Below are positions 12,801 to 27,800 of a stretch of 64,000 nucleotides of DNA, one piece after another; the first letter of the stretch is position 1; each line of letters begins with the position of its first letter. Below the pieces are notes generated by a model. It had not been told where the DNA came from and did not search any database. It saw only the letters and a program-made list of their open reading frames with translations. Location of the stretch: contig NC_086254.1 in assembly GCF_021018805.1 (NCBI RefSeq), forward strand, positions 22,681,300-22,745,299. The letters are read 5' to 3'. Origin of the DNA: Prinia subflava (lineage: Eukaryota; Chordata; Aves; Passeriformes; Cisticolidae). The position numbers and the translations under genes are program-made.

Positions 12801-15800
12801 AGCCCACAGTGAAGCTCACCTGCTCTGTTTTGTACCAAGGGCTGCCTTTCTGCTGGGTTTCCTCTCACAGCTGTCACAGCCTGACTGCCCACAGCAGTGG
12901 GGACAGTGCACGATGCCCCAGGCAGTGACACCCGCCCAGCTCCCAAATTCAGCCAGGGAGGGAAGGTTCTGAGCCCTGTGTTAATGCAGTCCTGGTGGCC
13001 ACAGCACCAAGAGCCTTCCAGACATCACCACCACCCATCCTGGGTCTGCTCTGACCTGCCTGCCAGGGGATGGTGCACAGTGCTTGTATGTGCTAAAAGT
13101 GTCCCCATGGCTGGAGCCGTGGGGAGGGACGGGTGTCCTCCTGTGCCTGCACAGCTGGGACTGGTACGAGGTCCAAGCAAAGCCCAGTACTGCAGCAGCA
13201 GTGCTGGCATCACTGCTGCTGTGCTCACCAGTTCCCTGCCTGCTGCAGGACACAGGTTTTTGGATCACTTGAAGTTCCCCAGGCAGAGCCTCAGCAGGAT
13301 GAAGGCTCTCATCTCTGCAAGCAGCAGCAATGGAGTATCTAACCCTCCTCCCCCAGGGGATCAGCCACTTCCTCACCCTGGCTCTGCTTTACTTGATGTT
13401 TCCAGTCTTAAAAATAGCCCAGGGTGGCTGCCCTGGCTGACTTGGTGCAGCACAGGAGGTGACCCGGGGCGTTCATCTCCTGCCTAAGTTGACAATTCCC
13501 CCCGTGCCCATCCCCAGGCAGGCACAGCTGAACTGGTGGCTGCACCTCAGCAGCCTGGGCAGCAAGGACACGGCTCGTACCTCTGCTAAGGGGGAAATGA
13601 TCTTGCCTTGTAAAACTCTGTCAGCCCCTGCTGCTGAGCCCTGGCAGGCGAGGAGCCGAGCTCCCCACAGCCCACACCAGCCTGATGCCAACAGCACGGG
13701 CGGGAGGCTGCGGGGACATGCCAGCAGGGAAGGGACAGGCCGGTGTCACCAGCCCGGCAGCAACGCCTCGCACACAGCCAGGGGCAGCTCTGCCCCTGCA
13801 CCACGCTGGCACCACAGCAGTCACCCCACAGGCTCACACGCGTGTGCACAAAGAGGGCTGGGAGGGAGTTCAGAGTATCACTCGTGGCAGATCTGCAGCC
13901 AGGCCACCTCGGCTCCTACGTGCATGGCAGGAGCGACGCTGACAGCACAGGCTCCTCCACGTGCCCAGAGCCAGGGCCCTGTGCAGGCACACGCCGGGGA
14001 AGGGATTTCTTAAATATGAAACCCGACCCTTGCACTGAATTTGAAAGTGTTTGTCCTCAGAGTGGTTGAAGCTACAAGTTGGATTCCTGGAAAGCAAAGA
14101 GCTTTTCAGCTCAAATCCCATCATTTCAGACCTTTCAAGATTTTCACCCCTTATACAAGTTAGAAGCATTTGAACTTTTCACATATATAAATAAATAAAT
14201 ATCATTTTTATATTTTGACAGTATTTCTATACATAGGGTATTTTTCTGTTATGTGTATATTTTTACACATAAAAATAAAAGAGCCAAACAATTAATCAAA
14301 GCTTCCACCCTGCATTTACCAGCATAATTCCTTCAACTTAATTTTCAATGAAAATGGAACCTCTAGTCAAAATTACAGTCATCCAAGAAATACCTGAGTC
14401 ATTCACACTGCTGTTCCTCTTGGCATAGGCACTGCGGACCACCTGCTCGTACACCTGAGCTCCTATCGTGCGCATGTTCTCACGGATCATGATGCCCTGG
14501 GCTTGCATCATGAAGAGGTAGGTGTTCACTGCAAGGGAGGAAGAAAAAGGAGTATTTCCATGAGCATCAGCTTTGATAGAGAAAAGAAATCAGGGTCTTT
14601 TGGAAGTATTCCCAGCCTCCTGCTTGACTTCAGCGCCCTCACGGCAGAAGGAGCCCGAGCCTGCCGTGGGAAGGGCAGGGAATGGGGCAGTGGAGGCGTG
14701 GGGCACCTTTGGAAACCCGGCTGGTTGACAAGGGGGAGGTACCCAGCCAAACCTGACTACCAGGCTGTCAGACAGCACTGCAGCTTAACCAACAGCACGT
14801 TCTGCTGCTTAATTAGGGAAGTTCAATTAGGAAATATCATTATAACAGGAAACCCAGCTGTGTGCCTGGAGAAGGGCAGCTGTTCCAGACTGAGCACCGA
14901 GGGCTGGCTCTTGTCTGGCAGAGGCACCACAGAAAGCACCCCCACACCAGGCTCCGAGCCCCCGGCATGTCACACCCCGGGGCAGGCAGCAGCACAGGCC
15001 CTGGGTCCCCGGGGCAGCCCCCCAGCCACATTTCCTCCCCTCTCGTCTGCTGCTGACCCTGTGCCCTGGCACAGCTCAGCCTGAGCCTGATTAGGTTTCA
15101 GTTTAAGCTGACACCCAGCTGGCAGGACCAGGCCCCAAAGCAAACAGCAGCAAGCACAGCCCTGTGTCACCAGCAGCTCCCACGGGGCAGCAGGACAGCC
15201 CCCGGGCACAGCACAGCACCCCTGCCAACATCACTGTGCCAGCCACAGCCCTCTCGGTGTCGTTTTAGACTTAAAAATGAAGTGGAAAATAAATAAAGTC
15301 TTGACATGAAGCTACTAAGAAGGGGCAATCTAGAACCTATTCTGCACTAGTAATTAAAAAAAAAAACAGGTAAAAAGACACTCCAGGAGGGATGAAGAGG
15401 ACACCGGGCCAAGGGAACAACAGGGACCCTGCTCAGAGGAGGGCAGAAGCTGATGCAATGACACCAGGAAACATCCACACCAGACAGGTCCTTTCTGCAG
15501 CAGGCATATCACAGCCTGGAGCCAGCAGCTACCAGTGCCAGGAAGGCACAGCCACGGCTGGAGCCAGCGGGAGCACAGGCTGGACACGGCACTGCCCGGG
15601 GAGAGCAGGGGTCCCCACCCTGGGGTACACACACCCTGCACCCCCACGGACTGCTGCCCGCCCCCCTTCTGCACCCACACACCGAGGCAGCTCCAAAAGG
15701 CTGCCCAGACACATTTCCCCATCCAGCCATATTTTTGTTTTCACACAGTAAGGTAAATATTTGAAAGGGGGTCGGAGCCTCACGTCATGCCCGGCTGCTG

Positions 15801-18800
15801 CCCAGCTCGTCTCTGAGCCATGGGGAATCACTGGATTTTCAGACAGAAGGAGGTCAATGACACTAAGGGCTTGGCAACTAAATGTCTTGAACTGCAATTT
15901 TAGATGTCCATTTCCAGCCCCTCCTTTCCCATACACGTACCCCTTGCAGTCAGGCCAGCAATGGCACCTTAAGCCAGTGGTTACAGCAGCAATGAGCAGG
16001 AGCTGGCTCAGACAAAGCTGCACCCAGCCCCTCTGGGCTCACCCCCTGTTCTGGGGCCAGCTCTGGAACCAGAGGGACCGCCAGGCCAGCTGGTGACAGC
16101 CAAAGCTCAAACGTGAGCTCTGCTGCAGCTTCTCGGCAAGGCAGCCCTGCTGCAAGGACAGCCAGAGGCATCAGGTGCTGCTCCTCCTCACAGAGACAGG
16201 GAATTTGCTCCAGCAGATGCCCGGGGAGAAGGCTCAGGGAAAAGCTGGCATTTTGATACAGCTCCACAGGCCAGAAACAGAAGTAGCTGAAATTCCCCAT
16301 GCAAAGCCTTACACCCAAGCCCCAAAAGCTTCCTAAGTTTCCAGCTGTCAGCTCAGAGTTCAGCACCAAACAGCATCGCCTCCTAGCACCAGCAGCCCAG
16401 CCCCAGCACCTTCCCCAGCACAGCCCCAGCCTTGCCAGGCAGCTGCCAGCAGGGTTTATGGAAATGGGAGTTCCTGCGGGGGTTGTCAGAATGAGCAGTG
16501 AACAGTGAGCGAGGCAGTGGGGCTGTCAGAGCCTCGGGAAGGATGCAGAGGGCAGCCCCAGCCCCACCTGCCCGCGCTGATCTCCCCGATGACCACAAGG
16601 CTCTCCTTGGCTTATCAGCCCCGTCACAGCCCTGCCCCGGGCACGGGTTTAGGGTTGGTGCTGGGGGCACCCGGCCCCGAGGCCGTGTCCTGCCCCACCA
16701 CAGCGCCCACCCTGCTGGCACAGGCTCTGCCGGCCGGCAGCACCCGGAGCGGGGTGTCCCAGAGCCAGGCGAGCACGGCAGGGCTGGGCTGGGGCACCAC
16801 GGCCTCAGCACGGCCTCCAGCAACACGGACAGCCCAGCAGCCCTCCCGAAAACACAGAGCCTGCCCAAGAGCTCCTCTCCTCTCCCAAAAACACAAAACC
16901 TGCCCGAGAGCCAGCACAGCTCCTTTGCTCTACCAAAACACAAAACCTGCCCGAGAGCCAGCACAGCTCCTCTGCTCTGCCCAAAACACAAAACCTGCCC
17001 AAGAGCCAGCACAGCTCCTCTGCTCTCCCAAAAACACAAAACCTGCCCGAGAGCCAGCACAGCTCCTCTCCTCTGCCCAAAACACAAAACCTGCCCAAGA
17101 GCCAGCACAGCTCCTCTGCTTTCCCAAAAACACAGAGCCTGCCCAGGAGCTAGCACAGCTCCTCTGCTCTGCCCAGCCATGCGGGGCTGAAGCCTCTCAG
17201 CCCAGCTGGTTACGGGCCCGGGCTGCTGCCAGGGAAGGGCAGCGAGCTGCACCCTCCAGCCCACACGGAGCTGGGCCAGCGGTGGAAAACAACGCGCGGA
17301 TGCTGATCGAGTAATTTCACTTTCTACTTCATTATGCTTTGACTTGCTGGGTAAAGCAGATCCAGGTTTGGTGAAGCATGAAAGAACAGGAGAGACAAAT
17401 CAGCGCCCAGTCCCCGGTTAATCCGAGGAAGAGGGAGGTTTGCCGGGCGCGCTGAAAGCGCCGTTTGTTCCCGGCAGACGGAGCCGGGCCCCGCCGCAGC
17501 CACATGACCGGGCCGGGCTGCCCGGGGATCCTGAGCATCCCTCCATCCCAGGGGAGCGCGGGCAGCAACAACACCAGCTTTGTGCCGGGCTGCGGTTGCC
17601 TGTTCACATATTAACCCCTTAAAGCAGACGATTAAGGAGGTACCTAGCCAAGGATGATGTCCCATCAACACGCCAAACACCCAACAACAACAGCCCCCAC
17701 GATCAGAGCCCCTTCTCCCACCCTCACAACAAACCGCCTGCATGAGATAAGCTTCACAAACACTGTGTTTATCCAGAACACGCAATTCATTCAGGTCAGA
17801 AAATCGGATTTCAAACGCTATTGCAAACATTCCATTCCCTGTGTGCACACGGTGCTAGATCAGCTCCAGGGGCTGCCGTGGCCAGGGCTGGGGCTGCACC
17901 AACATTTGGGAATCGCTATACCGATATAAATCTCACTCCTCCTCCATTCACTGCCCTTTTGATGAGCAAATTAGCCACGTTTTAAATTTATTAAGCCTGG
18001 CCTGGCTGACCCTCCAGGGCCCAGGGCTGCTGTACCCAGAGGCGTTTCCCAGAGGTGCCCATCACCCCGGAGCATTCACTGCTGCACACACAGGCTCTGC
18101 TGGGCTTGGCCTGAACCCTGGTTCAGCCCGAAAGCAATTCTCCCTGTTGTGATATATTGCTAATCTCATCACACAGGATGATCTCGAAAATTACATCGAG
18201 CCTTCTGCCTTCCTTCCCTTTGAGCATGCGGCACTTCAGAGCACAAGCACGGTGACAACAGCCCGGCTCCTGCCACAGGGCAGCTGGACAAGCAGTGATG
18301 GCACAGGGAGCTGTCCCTTCTGTTCATTTCCAGCAAACCCTCACTCCCCACCCAGAAAACAAGCAAAATTTAAGAATCCATTTGCCCATGTAACTGCCTG
18401 ATTATTCTTGTTGGTTCATTAAAGAGCAAGTCAACCCTGCTGTGATTTAAACACATGGAAAACATGACAGCTTGTCACCAGCTGGAACAGAGGCACGAGG
18501 CTGCACCCCGGGGCACGGCACCCCTCGGGATGTTGCACCCTAACCTCTCTGCTCACGAGAAAACTGGGAGGGCAAGTGCTCACTCAAGCTGGGAGTGGGT
18601 GCAACAACTTCAGCCAGGGAAATAAAGTCCAATTACATAAATGAGCACTGAAGTCTTCCTGTAATAATTTCTCTGTTAGTATTTTTGGAGCACTTCTAAT
18701 CAAGAAACAGCTGACTCTCTCATGGAAAATTAGTTTCATTGTGATGATACATACTAGAAGAGGCAAGAGGGTGATTTGCAGCCTGGGAGCTGATTCAGGA

Positions 18801-21800
18801 GAGGAGTGACTGTGCTCTGTGCCAGGCAGTGACACAGGGCAGGGACAGCCCTGACACGTCTCACTCCTGACCCTGACACGCTTCCACTGCCTGGGAAAGG
18901 CTTCCTGCAGCACCCCGCAGTGGGGGGACAGGGACCCGGGCTGGGACAGACAGACTGCTCTGGGGGCAGGAAGAGGGGCCCGGGGGCTCACGGCAGCCCT
19001 GCATGCCTGCAGCAGTATCAGGCAGCCAGGCTTTCCTGAGGAAGGAGCCGGTCTTCCTCTGCTTTGAGATTTAGGGCTTTCTGTCACCTTCTGCATTTTT
19101 CCCATTCATCAGTCCACTCGTGCTGCACAAGCACAGAGGGGCTGCGTGAGTTCATCGTGGTCTCAGTGCTACACACAGCCAACCCCCACAGCCCCCACTT
19201 CAGCCAGCACAGCCACGAACCCAGGCACTGCCAGAGAAACTCCTGCTGAGCACCCACCAGATGCTCTGAGTGGGCACAAGGTGCCCAGCAGAGCTTGTGG
19301 GACACCTCACACGGGAGATGCAGCAGCGACCTGGAAGGGGTGAGGGTCCTGCAGGGTGGGTGCCCAGGTCCCCCTGCCTGGGCTGGGAGGTCCTGCCTGC
19401 TGCACACACCTCCCGCAGGGCCCAAGACAGCGAAACCAGCAGTCGTGTCTACGCTAAGCCTTTTGCTAAGCTCTCCCCGAAGATCCCCAGCGTCAATCCA
19501 GCTCCATTAGCATTAGCAATATAAAGGGGTTTAATCAAACTAAGCCTCTAAGGCACTGATAGACAGCTACGATAGTCTTAACTCATAAATAACCCAACCA
19601 GGAAAAGTAGCAGCATCCCAGCGTTAATACACCATGAGACCTCTGTCTCTATTAGCTTTCCAGTGGCACTGCATTCCCCAGGCATGCTGAGTGCCAGAAC
19701 AATTAAATAAGAGGTTCCTATTAGTTTTAGAGAATTTAATATTAATGCCATCACTGTTACTTAGCCCTTTGCCTCTAAATAGTACAGGAAGGAATAATTT
19801 GATACATTAAATGGTCTAAGAATTAACAGTGCAGCGGCAGCACTGAGCTGGTAATTACAAACCACTTGTCCCCAAAATTGGCAAGCTGGCAGCTTGCACG
19901 TGCACACAGCAAGCAGGAAGATGGGAGGCTGAAGTGACATTTGGTCAAAACCTGAATATAGGAAATTTGTATCTGAACTTACAGAAAAATGACTCTGGGG
20001 AAGCCTCAGCAAGCAGAGGAAAATCCACATCATTCTAAGAGACCCTCAATTTTTCATGTACACATTTAAGATGTCAACTTCCATTTGCACTCCTGCAGCT
20101 GCCTGCACTAAGGTGTTTGTGCCACTCGATCTGAAAAGTGCTGCCCTGGCTTTAGGATACCCAGCAAAAGGAGCACAGCGTGCTCTGTGCACATGGGAAA
20201 ACCCATAAAACATCTGCAGCACCAGAGCACCTCTGGAAGGAGCTCTGCAGCCCAAGAGCAGGCAAGGCTGGCGGTGGGATGGAGCCCTGGGGTGCCCAGT
20301 GCAGCATCAGCACGTGCAGCACCCAGCTCCGTGCAGGTGGGCAAGCCAGCAGCACACAATTCACCTGTGCACCGGGCAGGCATGCCAAGGGTGGCTGTGA
20401 AATCACAGCGGGTGCTGCAAACCCCAAGAGCAATCCAGGGGCGATTCCTGCTGCAGCTCCTCTCTGTGAGGAAGGGCAGTGACAAGCGCCGGCTGGAGCA
20501 CAGAGCACAACAAGTGCTTGCCCCAGTTAAACATTACCCTTCCTCCAGACCCGGACTCTCCTGCTTTAATTGCCATTCAGGAGATGCGATTGCACACGAG
20601 TGCACGTCCTGCTTGTTTCCCCCCTCCGTGCCCAGCTCCGTGCGGAGCAGCGCTGGCAGCGCCCTCCCGTGCGGGCAGAGCACCCGGCCCACACCCGAAC
20701 CAGCAACCAAAGGCTCCTCAGCAGCCCGGCACCGACACCGAGCCCAGCTCCGGCCAGCACCAGCCCGGCACCGACACCGAGCCCAGCTCCGGCCAGCACC
20801 AGCCCGGCACCGACACCGAGCCCAGCTCCGGGCCAGCACCAGCCCGGCACCGAGCCCAGCTCCGGGCCAGAGCAGCCTGACACCGACACCGAGCCCAGCT
20901 CCGGGGCGGCACCAGCCCGGCACCGACACCGAGCCCAGCTCCGGCCAGCACCAGCCCGGCACCGACACCGAGCCCAGCTCCGGGCCAGCACCAGCCTGAC
21001 ACCGACACCGAGCCCAGCTCTGGGCCAGAGCAGCCTGACACCGACACCGAGCCCAGCTCCGGGCCAGCACCAGCCCGGCACCGACACCGAGCCCAGCTCC
21101 GGGCCAGCACCAGCCCGGCACCGACACCGAGCCCAGCTCCGCGACACCGAGCCCAGCTCCGCGACACCGAGCCCAGCTCCGGGCCAGCATCAGTCCGGCA
21201 CCGACACCGAGCCCAGCTCCACGACACCGAGCCCAGCTCCGGGCCAGAGCACCAGCTGCTGCTGCAAACATCCACACTTCCAAACACAGCGCCTGCTCCT
21301 TCGGTACTTCAGCAGACAAAGGGGTGGGAATTCCTGCATCCCGGACACTCCGAAGGCATCAGGAATCCCAGCCCCTGAGCCCAGAGCTCAGGATGCACAG
21401 AGGGAGAGCTTTCGTTGAGAAAAATAATAAATAACAATTAAGTGAACGCTTGGACAAGCAAGGGAGAGGAAAACCAGGCAGATCCTTCCCAGTGCTGTCC
21501 TTGAAGCGGGAGGGCAGGGAAGGACATGGGCAGCTCAGGACAGCTCCTCATCCCCTGAGCCATGGGAACTGGAACAGCTGCAGGGGACACGGGAAATCCT
21601 CTACAGCAGGCAGCTCCTGCCACCAACCTGGGCATCCTGCTCAAGCAGGCAGTGACAGGACATCAGGAGAACGGGACATGTGCAGTGGTGCTGCCTAAAA
21701 TGCAGTCAGTGAGGGGTTTCACCAGTGCTGTCCTTCAGCAGCTGGAAGCAATTCAGAATACAGGCAGACCACAGCAGAGAACAGGAGATGGGGGATTTGG

Positions 21801-24800
21801 ATTTAAAATTTCCATATACATCAAACACCAGTTAAATAGATTTTGAAATCATTGATTTGTTAGTCTTCCAAATTAGGAGAGTATGCCCATTGGAGAGTAC
21901 CCATTGGAAATTGTTAAAAAACAACTTAAGAGTAACGGATCTACTGACTCAGTTCACACACTACAAACTGCACTGTCTGGAGTTGTAACACCCTGAATTC
22001 AACGGAGAAAAAGAGAACAGGTTCTGTTGTTTTGGCTATTCCCCTCCCAAAAAACCAAAGACCTGATTTTTCAAGCATGTTTTACAAGTTCAGTGTGGCT
22101 GAACAAAAAGGGTTATCACATGTACAGCCTCATGCCTGCTGCAAGGGAGCTCTTCCAAGGGCGGGTCCGAGAGGCTGTTCCAGGTCAGTGCTTTGCCTGT
22201 CACACCAGGCAGGGCTGTCCCTGAGGAGCCATCCCACCACACTGGGCTCTGAGGAGCCATCCCATCACACCAGGCAGGGCTGTCCCTGAGGATCCATCCC
22301 ATCACTCTGGGCTCTGAGGATCCATCCCATCGCTCCGGGCAGGGCTCGCAGCCTGCAGGACAGCAGCCGCTCCTCGCTCCATGCAGCCAGACCCATGGCA
22401 CATCTCCCACTACCATTTACAGCCAGAGCATGGTCCAGCATCTCCTGTTGACGTTGTCTCAAAAAGAAAATAGCACGGGGAGAGCCCTGCTGCCAGCTGA
22501 GCTCGCCCACGATGCCAGCACGGGGATGAGCGGCAGCGGCCAGGCAGGGATCCTCACCCGGGGAGGGCTGGCTGTGCCCAGCCTGTCCCTGCTCCCACCT
22601 CTGCAGGGCAGGTGGGGACACCCAGCAGCCCCAGGGAGGGGCAGGGCAGGGGCAGAGCGCCACACCCAGCCCCGGCTCACCCTGGGCACACCCAGCACCA
22701 CCAGGACTGCCCTGTGGCCTGAGCTGCTGCTCCCACTCCCACAGGGGCTGAGAGCCCCGAGCCAGCCCATCTCTGCAATGCCATGGCCAGCCCCTGCTCA
22801 CGGGGATAGAGCGTCCTGAGCTGCCCCAGCCCCGGCAGGACACAGGCTGCTTAGCAGAGAGCACGATTTGCACCACGGAGACCAAGGAGAGCTCCCTCTG
22901 TAACAATACCCCAGGACTGTCCCTGTGGTGGTTTCTCCCCTGTACAGTGCCAGGTCCTGGGACAGCAGCCATCCCAGCAGCCAGGGAAGGAGCACAGCCA
23001 CAGCCCCACCTCCACACTACGCATCTGCCTGGCTTGCCAGCCCTTTCAACTCCTAAAAAATCCTCCAAGCTGGAATTCCTCGATCACGTGGGATGATTGT
23101 TGTCCGAGATTTTCAAAGGCAGCAGCTCAGAGCTCCCTGCCAAGGGTACTCTCACCAAGCAGTGCCATTTCAGACCCACAGCAGCTTGGCCTCCACAGTC
23201 AGATTACAGAGTTCTTCTTGTCTGCAATAATTAAAGGCAACACTGTGAATGGCCTCTCCAGCTGCTGTGTTTTACTAGAAACTAAAAAGCTATCAGGGAG
23301 AGGGTGCAACTTTGAACTTCCAACGCACAGACCATTACCTACGGGATTTTGTAAGAACTCTGATGTCCTAAGACATTTATTAGCTTGTGAGCTACGCAAC
23401 CTTGGAATACACAACATTTTTATATGATTTTCTTTTGCCTGACAAGCAAACTGGTAACACAGCTGCTGTAAATAAATTTACTGATTCCACTATCAGCGTA
23501 GGGAATGACTTCACTGGAAAAAAATCATCCCTCTATCTATGAACTCATTTAACACCTAAGAGACTGTCCATCAAACCCCCGCCCGGGTGACGCCTTCCTG
23601 CGTCAGCAGAAAAGCAATGGCCTGAGTCTGTTTGGGATGGGACAAACAGGGGAGAAGAAAAAGCCCTTCCTTCCTTCCTTCCTTCCATCACCCCCCAGAG
23701 CTGTGCTGTCCGTGCCCCTCAGGACCCCCGGGCTCGGCACTCCAGGCTCTGTGCAGGGACAGGCTCGTGGCTTGCCCCAGCCCTGCCCTTCTCTCCTGCT
23801 CTGCTGGCTCGTCCCTGCTTCCCAGACAGGGCCACATTTACCAACAGCACGGCCAGGCTGGCGCCAGGCACAGCAAAACCCTAAAGCTTATCACGGGAAG
23901 GGGGAAGAGAATGCCCTGGCGTCAGGGAGCAGCTCCGCACCGCCCTGCGCACAGCGCCGCGCTCGGAGCTGCGCCCCAGCACTGCCATTAGGTTACACAT
24001 TAATCCCAGATAAGCAGCACAAGGCTATTGAGCCAGCCAGCTCAGCAAGGGATCAGCACTGCCACAGCCCCGAGCTGCAGCGGGGGTCACGGGACATCAC
24101 CCACCGGGAGCCACGGGGAGCTCCCGGCCCTGCTCCCGCCCCACCGGGCTCAGCAGGGTTTGTACAAACAGGGAGGAACCCGGGGCAGGGGCTGGCTGTG
24201 GCCAGGCTGAGGAGATGGGGCACAGAACACCCTGCCTGTCCCTCTGCCCCGGGCCACCAGCAATGCCCTGGCTGTGGCCAGGCTGAGGAGATGGGGCACA
24301 GAACACCCTGCCTGTCCCTCTGCCCCGGGCCACCAGCAATGCCCTGGCTGTGGCCAGGCTGAGGAGATGGGGCACAGAACACCCTGCCTGTCCCTCTGCC
24401 CTGGGCCACCAGCAATGCCCTGGCTGTGGCCAGGCTGAGGAGATGGGGCACAGAACACCCTGCCTGTCCCTCTGCGGGCAGTGGCCATCACTGCCCCCCT
24501 GCCCCGGCCACCAGCACCCTCCTGGCTCTGCAGCTGCCCGGGCAGGGATGAGCACACACAGGGGCAGAGGGAACAGAACCAGCCTTCTCCTCCTCCCCTT
24601 TCCCACTGTAACACCTTTAAGCTCCTTGCACACAGCAGCAACTCAGGTTTCCTTAAGAGACTTGAGTGTCTGCCAGGGCTTCTGACCACTCTCTCATTGA
24701 TATGTGCAACAGGGCAGAGGGGGAAAAATAATAAACGAATCAATTCCAGCCCGTCTGCAGCCAGAGGCCGAGCTCTGCAATCATGAGTCAGACACCTGGC

Positions 24801-27800
24801 TACTTGGGAAAACTGAACACATCGGGAATGGCAGGCCAGGGCTCCCAGGTGGAACAGCCAGAGGAGCTGAGCAGGCAGTGAGGGCAGGACTCCTCTGGGC
24901 CAGGGCAGCCCGAGGGGCCTCAGGAAGGAGCTGGCTGAGGCTGGCATCCCCCAAACCCTGCCCACGGGGCACCTCCAACTGACTGGGCACGGCATGAGCC
25001 CACAGCAGCGCAGCAGCCACCCTCCTCCTCCTCCTGCCAAGGCACCAGCCATCCCCTCCACACCGGATAACGAGATTTTAGATTTTAGATTAACCAAGTT
25101 ATCCACTCAAGTCACCCGATTTGTGCAGGTCGTGTTTGCTCCCCCAAGGTATTTCATCTGAAGGCCATCCTCTCCCACTGGCCCCTTGCCCCACGTGGCT
25201 GAACCCTTGGCAGCCCCAGAAATGCCGTGGTGCTCCCCGCAGCACCCTGGGGTGTTCGGGGATTTGTGAGCCCTCCCCAGCAGGGGTGGGCACCCCCCGT
25301 GTGAGGGGAGGCAGCTGGGGGAGGGCAGGGTGGGAGAAGGGTCAGTGCCAGCACCGGGGTCCCTGCTCTGCCAGCAGCTTCCTGCAGTGCCGCAGCACAC
25401 CCGACAATCACCGTGTTGACAGGCGTTTTCTCTTTTTTAATTAGGTGAAAGCAGCATCAACCTAGAGCACCCTGAAGCTGGAAAGCCCCCGCCCCCCTTC
25501 CTGCCACAGCTCCCTCCATCTGCTCCTGCCCTCCAGCCCTTCCCAGCCATGCACAGAACCAAGCCCGGAGCTGCCTGGCAGGGCCAGGTACCAGCACAGA
25601 CCCTGCTGCTGCAGCCATCAGACCCTTGGGTGCAGCCCAAGCCAGCCCAGAGCCAGGCAGGTGGGTGATTGCACACCTACAGACCTGCCCAGCCCTTCCA
25701 AACACAAATGATGCTTGACCAATCCTTGCCTATAACTCCACATACGAGTCAGGGCAGGAAGATGCATAATGGGCCTGGGCAGGAGGAGAACTGAGGCAGC
25801 ACCTTATTTGCAGGTTTGATTAGCAATAAATTAAACATGGAACATTTAACACCTGGCTGTCACACAAGATGCTCTGTCAGCCCCAAACCAGGGCTCAGCA
25901 GAGATGGGGCAGCCAGGACAGGGGCCCCACAGCACAGGCAGGATGTGACAGAGCATGTCCCTGCCTTTGCTCCAGGGTTATTCCCACTGCAGCAGGCAAC
26001 GAGGCAGAAACAAGGAGGTCTGAGAGGCAGAGGGGAGAGATGTTTGCAAAGTCCCAGGGCTGCTTTATGCTAAGGAAGGAGCAGTGATGCTGTGGGGAGC
26101 ACCTGCTGCTGCCTGAGAACAGGCTGATTCACCTCAAAGCAGAGGGTGAAGCTGCCCGTACCCACCTCCTCCAGCCAAGCCTTTTGGTTGGGCTATTTTC
26201 AGTTCTACAGGCAGTGCCCACAGTCACGTTCACAGAGCAGGAGAGCTGTGACCTCTGTTTGCTGTCCTTGCATCAAGTGGCACCAGGACAGAGGTGGGTT
26301 CCTAGAACAAACTTCTCCTTTTCAGAAAAGAAGGCGCTCTGAATAACCAGTGTATTTTCAACAGCTTGCTCAGCTGGAGCATCTCACTGCGTGCAGGTGA
26401 AGCAGTGCAGACCATGCTCACGGCTCACACACGTGGAGACAGGGCACCCCAGAGCACCAACACACCTCTCGGGGCAAAAACCCAACCCTGCAGGAAAGAG
26501 ACACCACACACCTCAGGCAGTGTGCTCACCCTGCCACTCCAGGCAGACCCTGGCAAGCACAGCAGCTCTTAACTGGAAAGTAATGTTAAACTCACCTCAA
26601 TACCTGCCTACAGGGACAGCTCTGAACCCTCTGCACAGCCAAGGCCACAGCAAGGAGCACCCTCTGCCTCACTCCTCTGCAGCCAGCACCAGCTCCTGTG
26701 CAGCCACAGCCCTGCAGGTCCTGGGGCAACGCTGCACTGGGGGCCAGGACAAGGGGGGAGCAGGCCCTCGAGCTCCAGCGCTGCTGACAGCCACTGCAGG
26801 GAGATGTGGGGCTCCCTGTGAGGGCAAGAGAGAGGCTGGGCTCTGCTGCAGAGCCACACAGGCTCACAGGAGTCACAGCTGCTTTTCTAGAAGGTGGAAG
26901 CCTGACTGCCAAACGCCAGAGCATCTCACTTAGCTGTCAGCACGAAGCTTTATGTATCTGGAAACACAGTTTCAAGCTGAAAACTAGAAAAGGAAGCCTT
27001 TCCCCAAAATCCTCCATGATGGTCAATGACTAACAACACTCTCACACTCCTACCTCCCCAGTCACCTCAGACTTCTCCAATCTGGTTTTGCATTTGGTCA
27101 CTGCTGCCGTCAGCCCTGCCCGCTGAACCTCCGGCTTCTTCGAAAGCACGGCTTGCCACACACGGCTGGGGAATATTCCCACTCAATAGCTGGTCTCCAG
27201 GCTAGCATTTCCAAGGGCTTTGATCCATTCCAAATAAGGCAATCAGCTTAGCCCTTGATTAAATACATAGCATAATCCACCTAAATCTTGTTAGCCGAGA
27301 AGCAAGTTGCTCGTCTCACCAGTTGTGGGTGGCACTGTGTCACTGCGGGGCCAGCGGGGTGGTGGCAGAGCAGAGGGGCTCTCAGGGCATGTCCTGGGCA
27401 GGCAGCAGCACTGGGGCAGCTGGGGACCACAGCACGGCCACTCCAGCAAGCCCCTGGGGACTCAAGGTGCAGAAGTTCATGGGATCCTTCTGCAAAGCTT
27501 CCCCTGTAGTGTGCTAAAAGCACCCACAGAAGGCTCTTGCCCCCTCCCAGCTGGCAGGGACAGGGAGGGTGCCCCCGAGGCACTGGGCACCCAACAGCCA
27601 GCAAAACCCTTAAAAAAAAAAAAACAAACCAGGAAAAGAGCAATCACTGACCCTGAGCAGGGAGCCAGGCTGCAGCAAGGAAGGAGGATGTGCTGCAGCT
27701 TTGGGAGAATTTCACACCACAGCAGTTCTCCCCTCCTCGGGAGGAACGGATCTGCAGCCAGCACTGCAGGGCCTCAGCAGAACAGGACGGTGCTGAGGGG

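Noticed and set aside
16383..17314. Frames of 230-293 codons with 16-residue periodicity
   Set aside because: They are explained by the 48-bp minisatellite, whose length is a multiple of three.
20187..21418. Several 190-280-codon frames, Ser/Pro/Arg-rich
   Set aside because: They coincide with the 39-40-bp minisatellite and occur in multiple frames on both strands.
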